Part shown: positions 1 to 11,555 of the stretch, piece by piece | Layout of the letters: each line of letters opens with the position of its first letter | Position numbering within the stretch: the first letter of the stretch is position 1 | Assembly: GCA_014218235.1 (NCBI GenBank) | Contig: CM024760.1 | Coordinates: 9,776,049 to 9,840,048 of the forward strand | Reading direction: 5' to 3' | Length of the DNA stretch: 64,000 nt | Origin: Colocasia esculenta | Taxonomy: Eukaryota > Streptophyta > Magnoliopsida > Alismatales > Araceae | Notes under the pieces: model-generated | Told to the model about the DNA's origin: nothing | The model's input: the letters and a program-made list of their open reading frames with translations, nothing else | Databases searched by the model: none | Program-made: the position numbers and the translations under genes

Positions 1-359
1 GGCCTTCAAAGTGGCACCATCTCAGCAGCAGCTCAGTGTCCTTTCTTACTTTGGTTATTCTCCTAAGATTTCTCAAAACTCATTTAAGCTTGTAAGGTGG
101 ATACCGCCAATTAATGGTTTCTCTTTAAACGTTGATGGTGGTAGTAAAGGAAACCTAGGTATATGTGGGGGTGGTGGATGCATTAGAGACCGTCAAGGGA
201 ATGTCAAAATAGCTTTTGCTCACTATTATGGCATTGGGAGCAGCTTATTAGCAGAGGTGAGTTCTTTATGTGATGGGATCTGCTTGGCTACTCAGGATGG
301 CCTTATTCTCTCTAAGGTGTGTTCTAATTTGGTTGTCCTTGTGAATTCCCTCAATGGTA
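1..359 (+). pseudogene. LINE ORF2 RNase H domain, first part (cut at window edge and by CACTA-1)
   Basis: An open frame from the window edge encodes the first half of the RNase H-like domain (RVT_3 type) found at the C-terminus of plant LINE reverse transcriptases. Visible are the leading W-x-P-P-x-x-G-F, the first catalytic aspartate in NVDGGSKGN, a GGGGCIRD strand and the helix with the catalytic glutamate (LLAEVSSLCDGI). The coding sequence stops abruptly at CACTACAAGAAA (360), the start of CACTA-1. The domain resumes in the flank on the other side of CACTA-1, from 19509. The upstream LINE sequence lies outside the window. Confidence 0.75.
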
Positions 360-394
360 CACTACAAGAAATAGTACAAATGTCAGCAACTTAA

Positions 395-668
395 AATCGT
401 TGGCAAAAGAAGAATAATCGTTGACATAAATATATGTTTGCGGCTCACAAGCCATTGACAAAACCGTTGACAAATTAGTCGTCGACTAATATTTGTCAAC
501 GGCCACACAAAGTCGTTGACATATGAGACATATATCAGCGGTTTCCAGCCCGTTACATATATAGGATATCTCAATGAATGACAGTCGTTGACATATGGGA
601 CATATGTCAGCGGCTATTATTTGTTGACATATCATAAATATGTCAGCTGATATCTATAGTCGCTGACA
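395..668. repeat. CACTA-1 left subterminal repeats
   Basis: Short direct and inverted repeats with the core GTTGACATATG or its complement occur roughly every 20-40 bp, for example 'gtcgttgacatatg' near 513 and 583. The same motif family fills the right end (19000-19495), which ties the two ends to one element. In CACTA transposons such arrays bind the element-encoded DNA-binding protein. Confidence 0.8.
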
Positions 669-963
669 ATTTTTTTTTCTTTTAAGAAAATCTCCATTTC
701 CTCTGCCCTGCAACCCCCCCCCCCCGTCCCAGCGCTGCCCACAACGAGCAAGCACTCCCTTCACAGACTTCTTTCTCCCCACCTCTGCCACCGTCCTTCC
801 TCTGATCTGTACCTCCATGCTCTCGTACGTCGACCCCATGGCTGCAAGGGATTGCACGGCCATGACACCCCCTCTATGAGACCAAAAACAGACGCCATAT
901 ATGCAGGGCTTCTCTGTCGTCTCTTCCTTCATAGCTAACTTTCGACCCCCAACCTCTAACCTG

Positions 964-975
964 CTATATATATAA
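964..975 (+). promoter_or_regulatory. TATA box of the captured peptide gene
   Basis: A strong TATA run (tatatatataag) lies about 125 bp before the ATG at 1098. A pyrimidine-rich stretch (cctccccctccctcc) follows, as in a plant core promoter and 5' UTR. This suggests that the CACTA element captured promoter as well as coding DNA. Confidence 0.5.
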
Positions 976-1158
976 GCCTCCCCCTCCCTCCCTATTCTCT
1001 TCCATCTCACCTACCTTTGAAGTTTGAAGCTTGCAGACGCCACCCCAGTCCCTCAGAAGGTACAAGCAGCTAGCTAGGCTGTGCTTCGACGTACGCCATG
1101 GCATTTAGCGTGAGGAGGGGTTTCGCGGCGGCAGCTGCCATGCTTCTGTGCATGGTTG

Positions 1159-2411
1159 TGTAGATGCGAGATTTGGCCCATCTCCCGCAAGGCTATTTGG
1201 CCCATTAAGCCTCGTTTGACCATGTGTTGACCAGCCTCGGATCCCATGTAGATGGCAGCATCGATGGCCGCCGACTACAGGTTGGCGGCAATCCCCCTGG
1301 ACGCTGACCCAAGTTGGCGTCCACATTAGTGGACGTCTGCATGAGGTTGGCGGCCTGATCCCTGGACGTCAATAGGGTTTACCAGGTCTGCGCAACTAAC
1401 CCGAGATTCCAGCCCACTAGCGCCCTTGTCTAGGCCATGCAACGCACATAGCCGTTCCCAACGGGTATATGGGCCACCTAGGCAGTCCTTTGACCCAGTA
1501 AAAATCCTACATGGCCTCTACCCATTGGTTGGAGCATTTACACAAGGATTGCCACATGTGTAAGTGTGTTTCTTCACACTTAGCATCCTAGGCACCCCAA
1601 CCCCGAGCTCCTCTGCCTATTTAACACCCCCTTGAGCCCTCTGAACCAGAGGAGGGAGGCTGGACGTCCTTATGCTGAACCTTTGAGAGAAGAGAGAGAA
1701 AGTGCACCCAACCTTCTACTACTCCTCCTCTTCTTCCTCACACAAGTTGGAACGTCCAGGAGGGCTGCTTAGGAGCTGGAGGAGCCCCCATAAGGAGCTA
1801 CATTACTTGCAAACGAGGATCTTCTCCTTCCTTCCCTCTCTCTTTCCTTTTACTCTTTAGCATTCTTGCATATCACACACACCTTCCCACTCACACTAGG
1901 CACGTAGGTTATCTTCCTACACACCTAGAAAGGGGTTTCCCAACCAAAAACGGAGGGAAGAAGGGTGGTCATAACATTTGGCCACCCCTCTTCTCAAGTC
2001 CGCAACCGGTACGGGACCTTCCTTTTGGGTCTTTCTTATTTCGTTTTGAGCATTTACTACACTCCCTAGAGTCTAATAGAGTCTTTGTTTTGGCAGGAAC
2101 AACCCGCAGGAGACTACGGAGCTCTTCTCCTTTGGCCGGCCGAAGGAGGAGAAGTTGAAGTCCCACCATCATCCGCAACGCAAGGCCACTGCACCGACAT
2201 GATCACAGCAACTCCTTGGGCACAGGTAAGGCCCTGGCGATCACCAAATCTCTTTTTTTTGCGCTTGTTTGCTGCGTTTTCCTTCCAGTCAACTCAGTCA
2301 ACCGGAGGGTCAACGTGGTCAACCAGCGGCCCCTACATCGCCAACGAGAGCCCGGCGGCTTCCGCGAGCACCTGAGAGCTCCGGTGACGGAGCGGAAATG
2401 AACCGTCCACA
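1159..2411 (+). repeat. 5' LTR of the Tat element
   Basis: It is 1253 bp, TG...CA, and matches 17395-18647 along its length. The U3 part carries the module AGGTTGGCGGC / TGGACGTC / GCATCGATGG (about 1245-1370). A TATA-like ctatttaa lies near 1617. A good splice donor (cacag/gtaagg) lies near 2220, which would remove part of the leader if paired with an acceptor before gag. Confidence 0.92.
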
Positions 2412-3118
2412 TTTCTCTTCTGGCGATCACGGTGGGACAAGCTTCTGCCACTGTGGTCTCACTGCATCAAAGTAGACGGCAAGCGTTCTTGCCGCCTATC
2501 CAGGTAAGCGTCCATCTTTCCTGCCGTTGAGTTATAGGTAACGTCCACATAGATTGTCGTTTATTCTGGTTTAGCGTCAGTCGATCTAGTCGTTTATATG
2601 CTTTTGATAAACTTGGCGTCCATAGGTATGTCGTTTATTGTCACAGAAGCATGATTTTGACCTGTTTCTCATTGTTCTGCTTTGATTTTGTTTCTTTTCT
2701 GCTTACTGATTGTCACTGACGGTCCTCAGTCATTGGGGGGTCATCTTCTCACCTCTTCTAGCCTCCCCTCACATTTATAGGATCACCTTTCTTCGGTTTT
2801 TGACCTTTTACTCGGGGATTCCCTCTCGGGTAAATCGGGTTGACTCCGGAGAAAACTCTATAAGTCCCTAAATTCCGTGGATTCCCTCACGGTACGGGGT
2901 AGAAGAACCTCTACCCATCTCTGTCTAGCTTACCTACTCACCGGGGTTCAAGTGAGATTTGAGAGAACGGGCTTATAAATCAAGTCAAGTAAATACACAA
3001 CTTTGATCTTTTAAAGTCTGGGGGCGTTGTTTGATAACATTGATTGGTAGAAATTCATACTTCTACTGAAAACAGTGTAATCACTTCAACTTAAACCATT
3101 CTAAAATCCATAGGTTGT
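2412..3118 (+). other. Tat element leader: probable primer-binding site and untranslated region
   Basis: Directly after the LTR comes tttctcttctggcgatcac; the TGGCG core is a plausible tRNA primer-binding site, but the tRNA was not identified. From about 2465 to 2650 the leader repeats the element's motif family (gacggcaagcg, aacgtccacatag, ttagcgtcagtcg). No coding region is seen. A possible 3' splice site (catag/gtt) sits just before the gag frame near 3114, which could pair with the LTR donor near 2220. Confidence 0.5.
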
Positions 3119-6100
3119 GTGCTAATGGACACTTGGTTGAATCCTGCTAATATGTCTAACAAACCGGCGTTTGAATATGATGATAACATCAATGATGAGA
3201 TTGTCGGTATGATAGATACCAATGTCCAGCCTGAGGAGTCGGTTCAATCATCTTCCCAAGCCGACAATGAGGAGGTTAGCTTGAGGGTTAACCCTACTCA
3301 CACTCAGGATGTCCAAGAAGACCCCGAGTTTTCTAAACTCATGTCCCGCTATTCGCCCGACGATATCATTTCCATGCTTTCCAAGCATACCATTCGGGCA
3401 GCGGCTTCTCCCTCCCCTCCATCACATTCTCCCTTCCATGCTTCCTCATCTAGGCCCGCTCCTAGGCCTCTCACCCCTCCCCGAATTTTGGTATCTCCCA
3501 TCCCTATCTCCACTCCTGTTCCTCCCACTCCTTTACCTACTTCTACCCCAACTCCTCCACCCATTCACCTATCTCATATCCAAACTACTCCTCCCACTCA
3601 ATCCGAATCCCTGTCCCGGTCTGAGACGAAGGGTCTTATTCGGAAACTCTTGGCCGAATCTCTATCCCTTTCCAAGCCTCATTCACTCCAAAACAACTGC
3701 AAACTCCCCAATGTTTACTTCCCTCCGGGTTTCAAGGCCCCGAAATACCGCAAGTACGACGGGACTTCTGACCCCCAGTACCATCTAGCCGGCTTCACTA
3801 TGGATTCCCATCGGTGGCTGTACAATCGGGCCCTCTTAGTCCACCTCTTCCAACAATCGTTAGAAGGGGAGGCTTTGAGGTGGTTTACCTCTTTGCCCGC
3901 GTCGGATCTTGTCAACTTTGACATAGTCTCCGAACGCTTCATCTCCCATTTCTCTTATATGGCCACTCAAGTCCCTACACTCCCCGACTTGGTGGCGGAA
4001 AAGATGAAGGCGAACGAAGACTTTGTCACTTATGCCAACCGATGGAGGTCCATGGCCTCAAGGGCCGACATTCCCATCCCCGAGTCCCAAGCTATAATCT
4101 TGTTGGTCACCAATACCACCCCTGTGCTCCGTTCCATTCTAATGCTAAGTGAGTTCCCTTCCTTCTCACATCTCTATAACCGAGCCAGGGTGATCGAAAA
4201 TCAAATCAAGGACTCCTCTCTCCCATATTTCTTCGAAGGGAAGCCGAAAGCACGCAAGGCTCCCGCGGCACCCACCACCGAGGGGGTGACCATCAATGAG
4301 TCCGTCAGTGCCTGCAGTCAGCCTTTGAGGCCTCCTAACAAATCCTCTCATCCTCCTTCCAACCCTTACCAATTCCCATCTCACCCTTCTAAGCCTTACT
4401 CTGCTGTTCCCCCTCCTTCTGGATACACCCGACCTGGCCCCAAAAGGTCGCACTACCCTCCTCTCCCTGAGACTCTCGAGGACGTGTTCTTCGCTCTCAT
4501 GTCCTGCGATGCGATTCAACTCCCTCCACAAAGGGAGAACATTAATCCGAGGGTCGATACCTCCAAGTACTGCCCATATCATAGGGCCCATGGTCACTTC
4601 ATCTACAATTGCTTTACCTTCCGTGACTGGGTCTATGATATGAATGACCAAGGTAGAATCAACTGGGATGACGTCAAGGTGGCCATAGCAAAGTCTAGGT
4701 ACACCAAAAAGGACCTTGGCATTTTTAGTAACCCTCTCCTCACTCATCAAATCAACAACCCCTCCTCATCCAAAACCCATGAGAATGTGCATACCATAAT
4801 ACACTTAGGGCCCCGGGTTGTGAGGAGAGAACAACAGTGGGGGGTAGAAGGTTTCGAAGAGTGGTACCCGTGTCCTACGGCCGAGTCTCAGGAGCCTTCC
4901 ACTTCGGTAGACACCATCCTAGAGGAGAGGACCCTAGTGCTCATACGTCCTCCCCAAGAGGCTCATCCCACTATCCTCACTCCCCTTGCCAATGAGTCAT
5001 CCTCCCGACCCCTCCAGCTCATCCGTCCTCAGGCTCAGGAGGTCGTGCATGTCACGCTCCGGAACCGGATTATTCCTCCACCTCCGCGGCCATCCCAAGA
5101 TGAGGAGGATAATGGGCCTCCACCTCCGGCCGGCACCGAATATGATATTCTCCAACATCTTGATAAGACGCCCGCGAGGGTGTCTATTTTAGAATTGATT
5201 CGGAGGTCGCCATCACATCAATCCACTCTCCTCCAGTTCCTCCAGAAGATCATGGTCAACGATGATCTCCCTCCTAGTGGGGTCACCGGAGCCATTCTCT
5301 CCCTCACCCAAGGACCTTCAATCTCTTTTTCGGACAAGGATCTCGCCACCCCCGAGTGTCGTTCTCTCCCTCTTTGTCTCACCATCAACCTCAATGGGGT
5401 TTCGGTGGACTCTACTCTTATCGACACCGGGGCCTCTATCAATGTTTGTCCAATGAAGACCCTTAAGCATATGGGATTAGGGGAGGAGAATCTGGAGAAG
5501 AGTTGCTCCACTATAGCTGCCTATGACAACTCCAAAAGGGTTGCCAAAGGCAAGATTGCTCTTAAGCTGGAAGTCGGACCCGTCACCATGACCACTGAAT
5601 TCCTAGTTCTCAACGTCGATCCAGCCTATAAGGCCATCCTCGGTCATCCATGGCTAGAGCAAACCTTAGGGATCCCTTCCACTGCCCACCAGTGCTTCAA
5701 ATTCCCCTTCAATGGGCGGGTCATTAAGATCAAGAGCATTCCAATCCTGGAGACCCTAAATGCTGTCACTACCGAGCAGATGCCGCACCTCTTCATTCCG
5801 GATAAGGGGAAGAAACCTGTTATGTCAATTTTCGATTTCTCCACACCCTGCGAGTTCAACCAACCTCCCCGGCCTGTTGTAGAACCCCATGCCCCATGTC
5901 TCCCGGGAAAAGGTTGGGAAGTGATGGCCAACATCGGCTATGTTCATGGCCGCGGGTTGGGTACGGATGAAAGAGGAGAGACCCAGAGCATCCAGGCAAT
6001 CAGGAGGTTGTTACCAAAAGCTGGTCTAGGCTTCCACCCAGACCCCGTCCATCCGGATCCATTCATACCGTATCAACCCCTTACCTGGACTCTAAGGGAG

Positions 6101-6547
6101 CATTTTGTTCAGGGGCTGACCCAGATGGGGACCAGGGAGCCCGTAATTGAAGAAATTCCTTGCTCTGAGAGTGAGGATGAAGAAGAGGAAGAGGATGCCC
6201 AAATAGAGGACATGTCTGACGATTTTGGCCTCCTCTCTCTCTTTGGCTCTGATTTCCCTTCTCCCCCATCTTCTCCTCCACCTTCTCCATCTCCATCTCC
6301 ATCTCCTTCTATTTTCGCGTCTAATCCCCTTCTTTCCCCTCCTGTTCTCTCTCCATCCTTCATCTCACCAGTCAAGGCTACCTTGAGTCAGCAACTCATG
6401 GTTCTTGGCCTTGAAAAAAAAAACGCCAATTTTGAAAATTGGAAATCCGAGGTCTCCATTGAGCACCCCTCCTCTTTGGAACCTCTTCCGCTCGGCCAGG
6501 GGCCGACGCTTTCCGGCCTAAGGCTCCTCTTCCTCTTGCCCCTCTAG
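3119..6547 (+). CDS. Tat element gag-protease polyprotein with G-patch
   Basis: This is an uninterrupted 1142-codon frame. The N-terminal 190 residues are Pro/Ser-rich. The retrotransposon gag domain follows (about 200-370, with FKAPKYRKYDGTSDP and LEGEALRWFTSLP). A zinc-binding C-x2-H-x3-GH-x4-C lies near residue 483. The aspartic protease has LIDTGASINVCP near 767. A G-patch (GRGLGTDERGE) lies near 940, and a Pro/Ser tail ends at a TAG. Gag packages the RNA and protease matures the polyprotein. Pol begins 48 bp downstream in another frame, so as read a frameshift or separate initiation would be needed. The start taken is the first in-frame codon; a start a little further in (the ATG at about 3125) is equally possible. 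The frame is long and open, unlike pol. Confidence 0.88.
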   Translation: MLMDTWLNPANMSNKPAFEYDDNINDEIVGMIDTNVQPEESVQSSSQADNEEVSLRVNPTHTQDVQEDPEFSKLMSRYSPDDIISMLSKHTIRAAASPSPPSHSPFHASSSRPAPRPLTPPRILVSPIPISTPVPPTPLPTSTPTPPPIHLSHIQTTPPTQSESLSRSETKGLIRKLLAESLSLSKPHSLQNNCKLPNVYFPPGFKAPKYRKYDGTSDPQYHLAGFTMDSHRWLYNRALLVHLFQQSLEGEALRWFTSLPASDLVNFDIVSERFISHFSYMATQVPTLPDLVAEKMKANEDFVTYANRWRSMASRADIPIPESQAIILLVTNTTPVLRSILMLSEFPSFSHLYNRARVIENQIKDSSLPYFFEGKPKARKAPAAPTTEGVTINESVSACSQPLRPPNKSSHPPSNPYQFPSHPSKPYSAVPPPSGYTRPGPKRSHYPPLPETLEDVFFALMSCDAIQLPPQRENINPRVDTSKYCPYHRAHGHFIYNCFTFRDWVYDMNDQGRINWDDVKVAIAKSRYTKKDLGIFSNPLLTHQINNPSSSKTHENVHTIIHLGPRVVRREQQWGVEGFEEWYPCPTAESQEPSTSVDTILEERTLVLIRPPQEAHPTILTPLANESSSRPLQLIRPQAQEVVHVTLRNRIIPPPPRPSQDEEDNGPPPPAGTEYDILQHLDKTPARVSILELIRRSPSHQSTLLQFLQKIMVNDDLPPSGVTGAILSLTQGPSISFSDKDLATPECRSLPLCLTINLNGVSVDSTLIDTGASINVCPMKTLKHMGLGEENLEKSCSTIAAYDNSKRVAKGKIALKLEVGPVTMTTEFLVLNVDPAYKAILGHPWLEQTLGIPSTAHQCFKFPFNGRVIKIKSIPILETLNAVTTEQMPHLFIPDKGKKPVMSIFDFSTPCEFNQPPRPVVEPHAPCLPGKGWEVMANIGYVHGRGLGTDERGETQSIQAIRRLLPKAGLGFHPDPVHPDPFIPYQPLTWTLREHFVQGLTQMGTREPVIEEIPCSESEDEEEEEDAQIEDMSDDFGLLSLFGSDFPSPPSSPPPSPSPSPSPSIFASNPLLSPPVLSPSFISPVKATLSQQLMVLGLEKKNANFENWKSEVSIEHPSSLEPLPLGQGPTLSGLRLLFLLPL

Positions 6548-6594
6548 GGGCATTTCCCCTGTACATAGTTTTGTACATAGTAGTCCTGTAAATA

Positions 6595-9500
6595 GTGGAT
6601 CTAGATTCTAGTTTAGAGTCAGGTCTAGAGGTTAGTTTAGAGTCTGGTTTAAGTCTAGGAGAGTCTAGTTCCTCTCAGCCATGTGTGCGCAAGGAGAAGG
6701 GTAGGCATGTTCCTGCCCGTTTTGTTATGGCCTTGGCTGAGAGATGTGCTAAGTTAAATCAGGTGCCAGAATTTCTTGAGGATCCTGCTCTCGTGGAATC
6801 AGATTTTGAAGAAGGTGACTCCGTAGATGACGGTCTAGGTGTCTATCTGCTAGATTTTAATGAGGAGGGTGAGTCAGGAGATCCTGGGTTAGGAGAAGAG
6901 GACCCAGTGAGCTCTTATGTGGATGGCACAAAGAGGTTGGACGAGCCAACCATGGCTGCTGACGAGCCTACCAAAGAGGTCAACCTTGGCACTGAAGAGT
7001 CCCCGAAGATAGTTTTGATTAGTGCCAACTTGAGTGTTGAAGAAGAAGAAACTTTGGTAGCCATTCTCAAAGAATTTTCCGACGGATTTGCTTGGTCTTA
7101 TGAGGACATGCCGGGACTCGACACCTCTTTAGTTGAGCACCGTTTGGTCCTAAAAGTCGACGCAAAGGCCGTCAAACAAAAGTTGAGAAGGCTACATCCT
7201 AAGCTGGCACTCAAGATCAAAGAGGAGGTTGACAAGTTGCACAAAGCCAATTTATTAGGGTTGTGCTATATCCACAGTGGGTAGCTAATATCGTCCCCGT
7301 AATGAAGAAGGACGGTAAGGTTAGGATCTGTATAGATTTCCGTGACCTTAATCGTGCTTGCCCAAAGGACGATTTCCCTCTCCCACACATAGATGTCCTA
7401 GTGGACAATACTGCCGGCTTCGAGCTTTTGTCCTTTATGGATGGTTTCTCTGGGTACAACCAGATTCGCTTGGCGGAGGAAGACCAGGAGAAAACTTCAT
7501 TTACAATGCCCTGGGGACTTATGTTACGTCGTCATGCCCTTCGGATTAAAGAATGCGGGAGCAACCTATCAAAGGGCAATGATGGCAATTTTTCATGACA
7601 TGATGCATGTGCACATGGAGGTCTATGTGGACGATGTCTTGGTAAAATCAAAGACTCGACATGGCCATGCTGAGGTCCTCCGGGCAGTTCTCCAAAGGTC
7701 TAGAGAGCACAATCTTAAGATGAACCCCAAGAAGTGTGTCTTTGGTGTCTCTTCGGGGAAATTGCTCGGGTTCATAGTCAGTAAGCGGGGAATTGAAATT
7801 GATCCTAACAAGGCCAAAACAATAATTGACATGCCTCCTCCTAGGAATATCAGAGAAGTTAGAGGGCTAATTGGCAGACTCCAGTTCATTCGGAGATTTA
7901 TCTCCCAGCATTCAATCCGTTGTAAGCCCTTCTACGAGATGCTTAGAGGAGAGGCGAAGTTTAATTGGGACGATAAATGTCAAAGGGCCTTTGATGAATT
8001 GAAAAATTATCTTTTTAATCCCCCTGTTCTCGCTCCTTCGGTCCCGGGTCGGCCTTTACTGCTCTATGTGTCAACCACGGAAGATTCAACTGGAGCGGTT
8101 TTGGCCCAATACGACGACGAGAAGAAGGAGAGAGCGGTGTACTTTATCCAAGTTATTCAATGAGGCTGAAAAGAAGTACACCGCCATGGAAAGAACGTGC
8201 GCGGCCGTCGTCTGGGTTGCCCAGAAGTTGAAGCACTATTTCTTGGCTCATGAAGTGAAACTTCTGGCGCGTATGGACCCTATTCGGTACTTGCTCGAGA
8301 AGCCCGTCCTGACTGAGCGGTTGATGAGGTGGCAAAGTTTCCTCAATCAATTTGATATCACCTATGTAACAAAAGTCAATCAAGGGGCATGCCATAGCTG
8401 AGCATTTGGCCCACCACCCCTTACCTTTATATTCCCCCGTTGATGAAAGTTTTCCCGATGAAGAGTTAGGAGCCATTATTGATGGTGAACCTTCATGGGT
8501 GCTTTACTTCGATGGGGCGCTCAATTCCAAAGGGTGTGGGATAGGGGCAGTCCTCCTCTCTCCGGAAGGGGTAGTCATTCCGCACGCCTATCAGTTAACC
8601 TTCCGAGCCACGAACAATGTGGTTGAGTACGAGGCTCTCCTAGTCGGGCTGAAGATGGCTTTATTGCTCGGAGTCAAGGAGTTAAGGATTATTGGAGATT
8701 CGCAGTTGATACTCCGGCAATCTCTCAGCAAGTACCAGACCCGGGACCCCAAGCTGAAACCATACCAAGAATTGGTAGGAAAAGTAGTCCGGCAGTTTAG
8801 GAAGCTCACCTTAGTTCACACTCCTAGGGCCCAAAATATCCTAGCAGATTCCCTCGCTTCTCTCGCATCTTCCATTCCCATTCCTTTGGGAAAGTCGTCT
8901 GAAACCGTCTCTGTTCAGAGGTTAAGAGTCCCTTCCCATGTCGATCCGTGGTTCTCTCAGCTTGTGCATCCTTCTCCGTCCCTTCGGGTCCATGCGCTTT
9001 CCAAAGAGCCAGAAATTGACCTTGAAGATGGCCATCCCTGGTATTTCGACATCGAGAACTTTCTCAAAGATGGATCCTTCCCTGATTATGCCACCTCTGC
9101 CGATAGACGGGCGATTCGTCGCGTCTCGGAGCGTTACAAGATCATAGGTGGCATTTTGTTCAAAAAGTCCCTCAGCGGGGTCTATCTCCATTGCCTTGAT
9201 GAAATCGAATCTCAGGATGTTGTTGAAGCCGCTCACTCTAGTGAATGTGGTGGCCATGTTAATGGTAGAGCAATTGCCCATAAATTGCTAAGACACTATT
9301 ATTGGCCCACCATGGAAGAGGACTGTCGCCATTTTGTCCGTCACTGTGCTAAATGCCAATTACACGGTGACAAAATTTATGCTCCTTCCTCTTCTCTTCA
9401 CCCTCTCATCGCACCATGGCCTTTCGCCATGTGGGCATTCGATGTGGTCGGTCCTCTTGCGGACAGAACCGGAGAAGTCCAGAAGAAGTCCTTCATTCTG

Positions 9501-10295
9501 ACCGCCACGGAGTACTTCACAAAGTGGGCTGAAGCAGAAGCATTCATAGAAGTCAAAGCTTCAACGGTCGTCAAGTTCATCAAGCGCAACATTCTTGCAA
9601 GATTCGGGGTACCTCGGGACATCGTCACCGACAACGGACCGCAATTCACTTCACAGGAGCTTCGCGACATGTGTGGTAAATATGGCATTAATTTGCATCA
9701 TTCATCACCATATTATCCACAAGGTAATGGACAAGCTGAAGCTACTAACAAAACTCTCATTAAAATCATAAAGAAAACATGCAAATCTCACAACAATGCT
9801 GATTGGCCAGATCGCTTGGTTGAAGCTCTTTGGGCTTATCGCACCTCGGTCCGAACTCCTACGGGGCAAACCCCTTATGCCTTGACGTACGGATCAGATG
9901 CGATACTCCCATATGAGATCTTCGTCCCTTCCCTTAGAGTTCAATTGGATTCCGAACTTGATCCTGATCAACGTCGGGAAGCCTTGTTGGCACAACTTGA
10001 ACTCTTAGATGAAAGGCGAATGATAGCGGCTGACCATGCACAAGTCTATCGTCAGAGAATTGCACGTTTTTATGCCAAAAGAGTTCTTGAGAGAAATTTC
10101 GAAGTGGGTGAAATGGTCCTTAAGCGTAAAATCTTAAAAGCACCAGGTCCCAGGAGCAAATTGCAAGAAAATTGGGAGGGTCCTTTTATTGTCAAAGAAG
10201 CATACTCAGGGAACGCTTATAGGCTAGTAGATGCCGAGGGAGTTGAGCTAACACACCCTTGGAATGCAGTCTACCTCAAGAAGTTCTATCCTTAG
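6595..10295 (+). pseudogene. Tat element pol: RT, RNase H, archaeal-type RNase H, integrase; several frameshifts
   Basis: The order is a linker, RT from about 7110 (IDFRDLN near 7330, YVDDVL near 7624), RNase H (about 8030-8390), a second RNase H (8490-8870, with YFDGALNSKG, VEYEALLVGL and GDSQLI), and integrase. Integrase has the HHCC zinc finger (about 9232-9372) and catalytic Asp near 9439, Asp near 9630 and Glu near 9738 in the D-x35-E spacing. It ends at 10293 with the tail HPWNAVYLKKFYP. The conserved protein changes frame near 7263, 7520, 8145 and 8386, each consistent with a 1-2 nt indel, so a full pol cannot be made as read. The 8406-10295 segment (second RNase H plus integrase) is itself intact. 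Confidence 0.9.
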
Positions 10296-11555
10296 TCAAT
10301 CAGTCAGTCCGTCAAGTCGGTCATTCATCACTTGTTAAGGTGTGGGTCTACTTTCTTTACTCTTCCACGTGGCCACTAGTCAGGTAGGGCTTATTCACAC
10401 ACCACACGATGTTGAGATATTGCCCTTTGGCTAGAAAATCACAAGTACACTCGGGCGGTCTCATCCGGTCAATGTGTTTCCCCTATTCTTTTCCCACTCG
10501 GTCGTGTCTGGAAACGGAACAAACTACGAGTAGGGGACCATCCACTCTCTTTTAAAAGGACAAGGTCACCATAAAACAGGGGCAACTAATGAAAGCAAGG
10601 GGCAAAAGGTTAAATCAAGCCTCAAAGGGGAAAAGAAAAGCCCGAAGGTCAAAAAAAGGGTAGCAAAAAATACGTACCCGGAAAAAGGCTGACCAACTCA
10701 AGGAGGTAGCAAAAAGTACGTGCCTCCACCCCAAAAATCAGAAATAAAATGAAAAATCCCCCTGAAAACAATGGTTGACCAAGTCTGCTTAATATGAGAT
10801 GTCAGTTTGGAAACAAAAAGTAGTTTGAACCAAAGTCCTACATGATTTTCTATACATTTCTTCTGATTTCTCCCACTAGGGGCAATTTGATTGTATAAGA
10901 CCCTCTGTAGTGGAAAATATGAAGAAGGCTAGGGGCAATGTCCAACATCAAGGAATTCACACACGTCCCTCCTCACTCTTGGCCTCTGTGGTTAAGTAGA
11001 TCGTGTAAACCCTACACTACAATATGTGATGAATATGTGTCTTAGAGTCTAAAAATACAAAAAAAAAATGCAAAAAAAAAAACAAAAAGAGAGTCTTTTA
11101 GTGTACATATTTCACGCTGTACATATTTTCTCCCAAATTTTCTCCCTTATTTTCAAAAGCCAAAAAAATTAAAAAAATCAAAAATCAAAAAAAATTAGTG
11201 GTACCATGTATATATGCTAACATTCTCCTTATTTTCTTATCAAAAACAAAAAAAACAAAAAAAAAATCAAGAAAACAACAAAACATAAAAAATGCATGTG
11301 CATATCTCCCTTCGGTTATTTTATTATAATCCTATCTTTGATTAGCCCCTTGACCAGATCTTAAGAAAGGTATATCGTAGGCAAGGGGCTAAAAACAGAT
11401 CTACACTAACCTGTTTCTTTGAGTGTTGTGGATACAGGATGCAGGAACCAAAGCAAAACATTCAACTGCAAATGATCAAAAGTCCACAAATTCCACTATA
11501 ATGATCAAGTCATGTACATGTCATGACAGGGGCATACCCCTGGTGGTACAAAAGC
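10296..11555. other. Non-coding spacer after pol
   Basis: There is no credible coding region. The stretch from 11040 to 11300 is rich in A-runs (caaaaaaaaa-type). The words 'aggggcaa' and 'gcaaggggc' recur (10580-10600, 10880, 10935, 11385). This separates the sense pol from the end of the antisense gene at 11556. Confidence 0.6.

Noticed and set aside
2085..2475. Short open frames inside the LTRs (also 18321-18667)
   Set aside because: They overlap the LTR regulatory region in several frames with no recognised domain, and differ between the two LTR copies.
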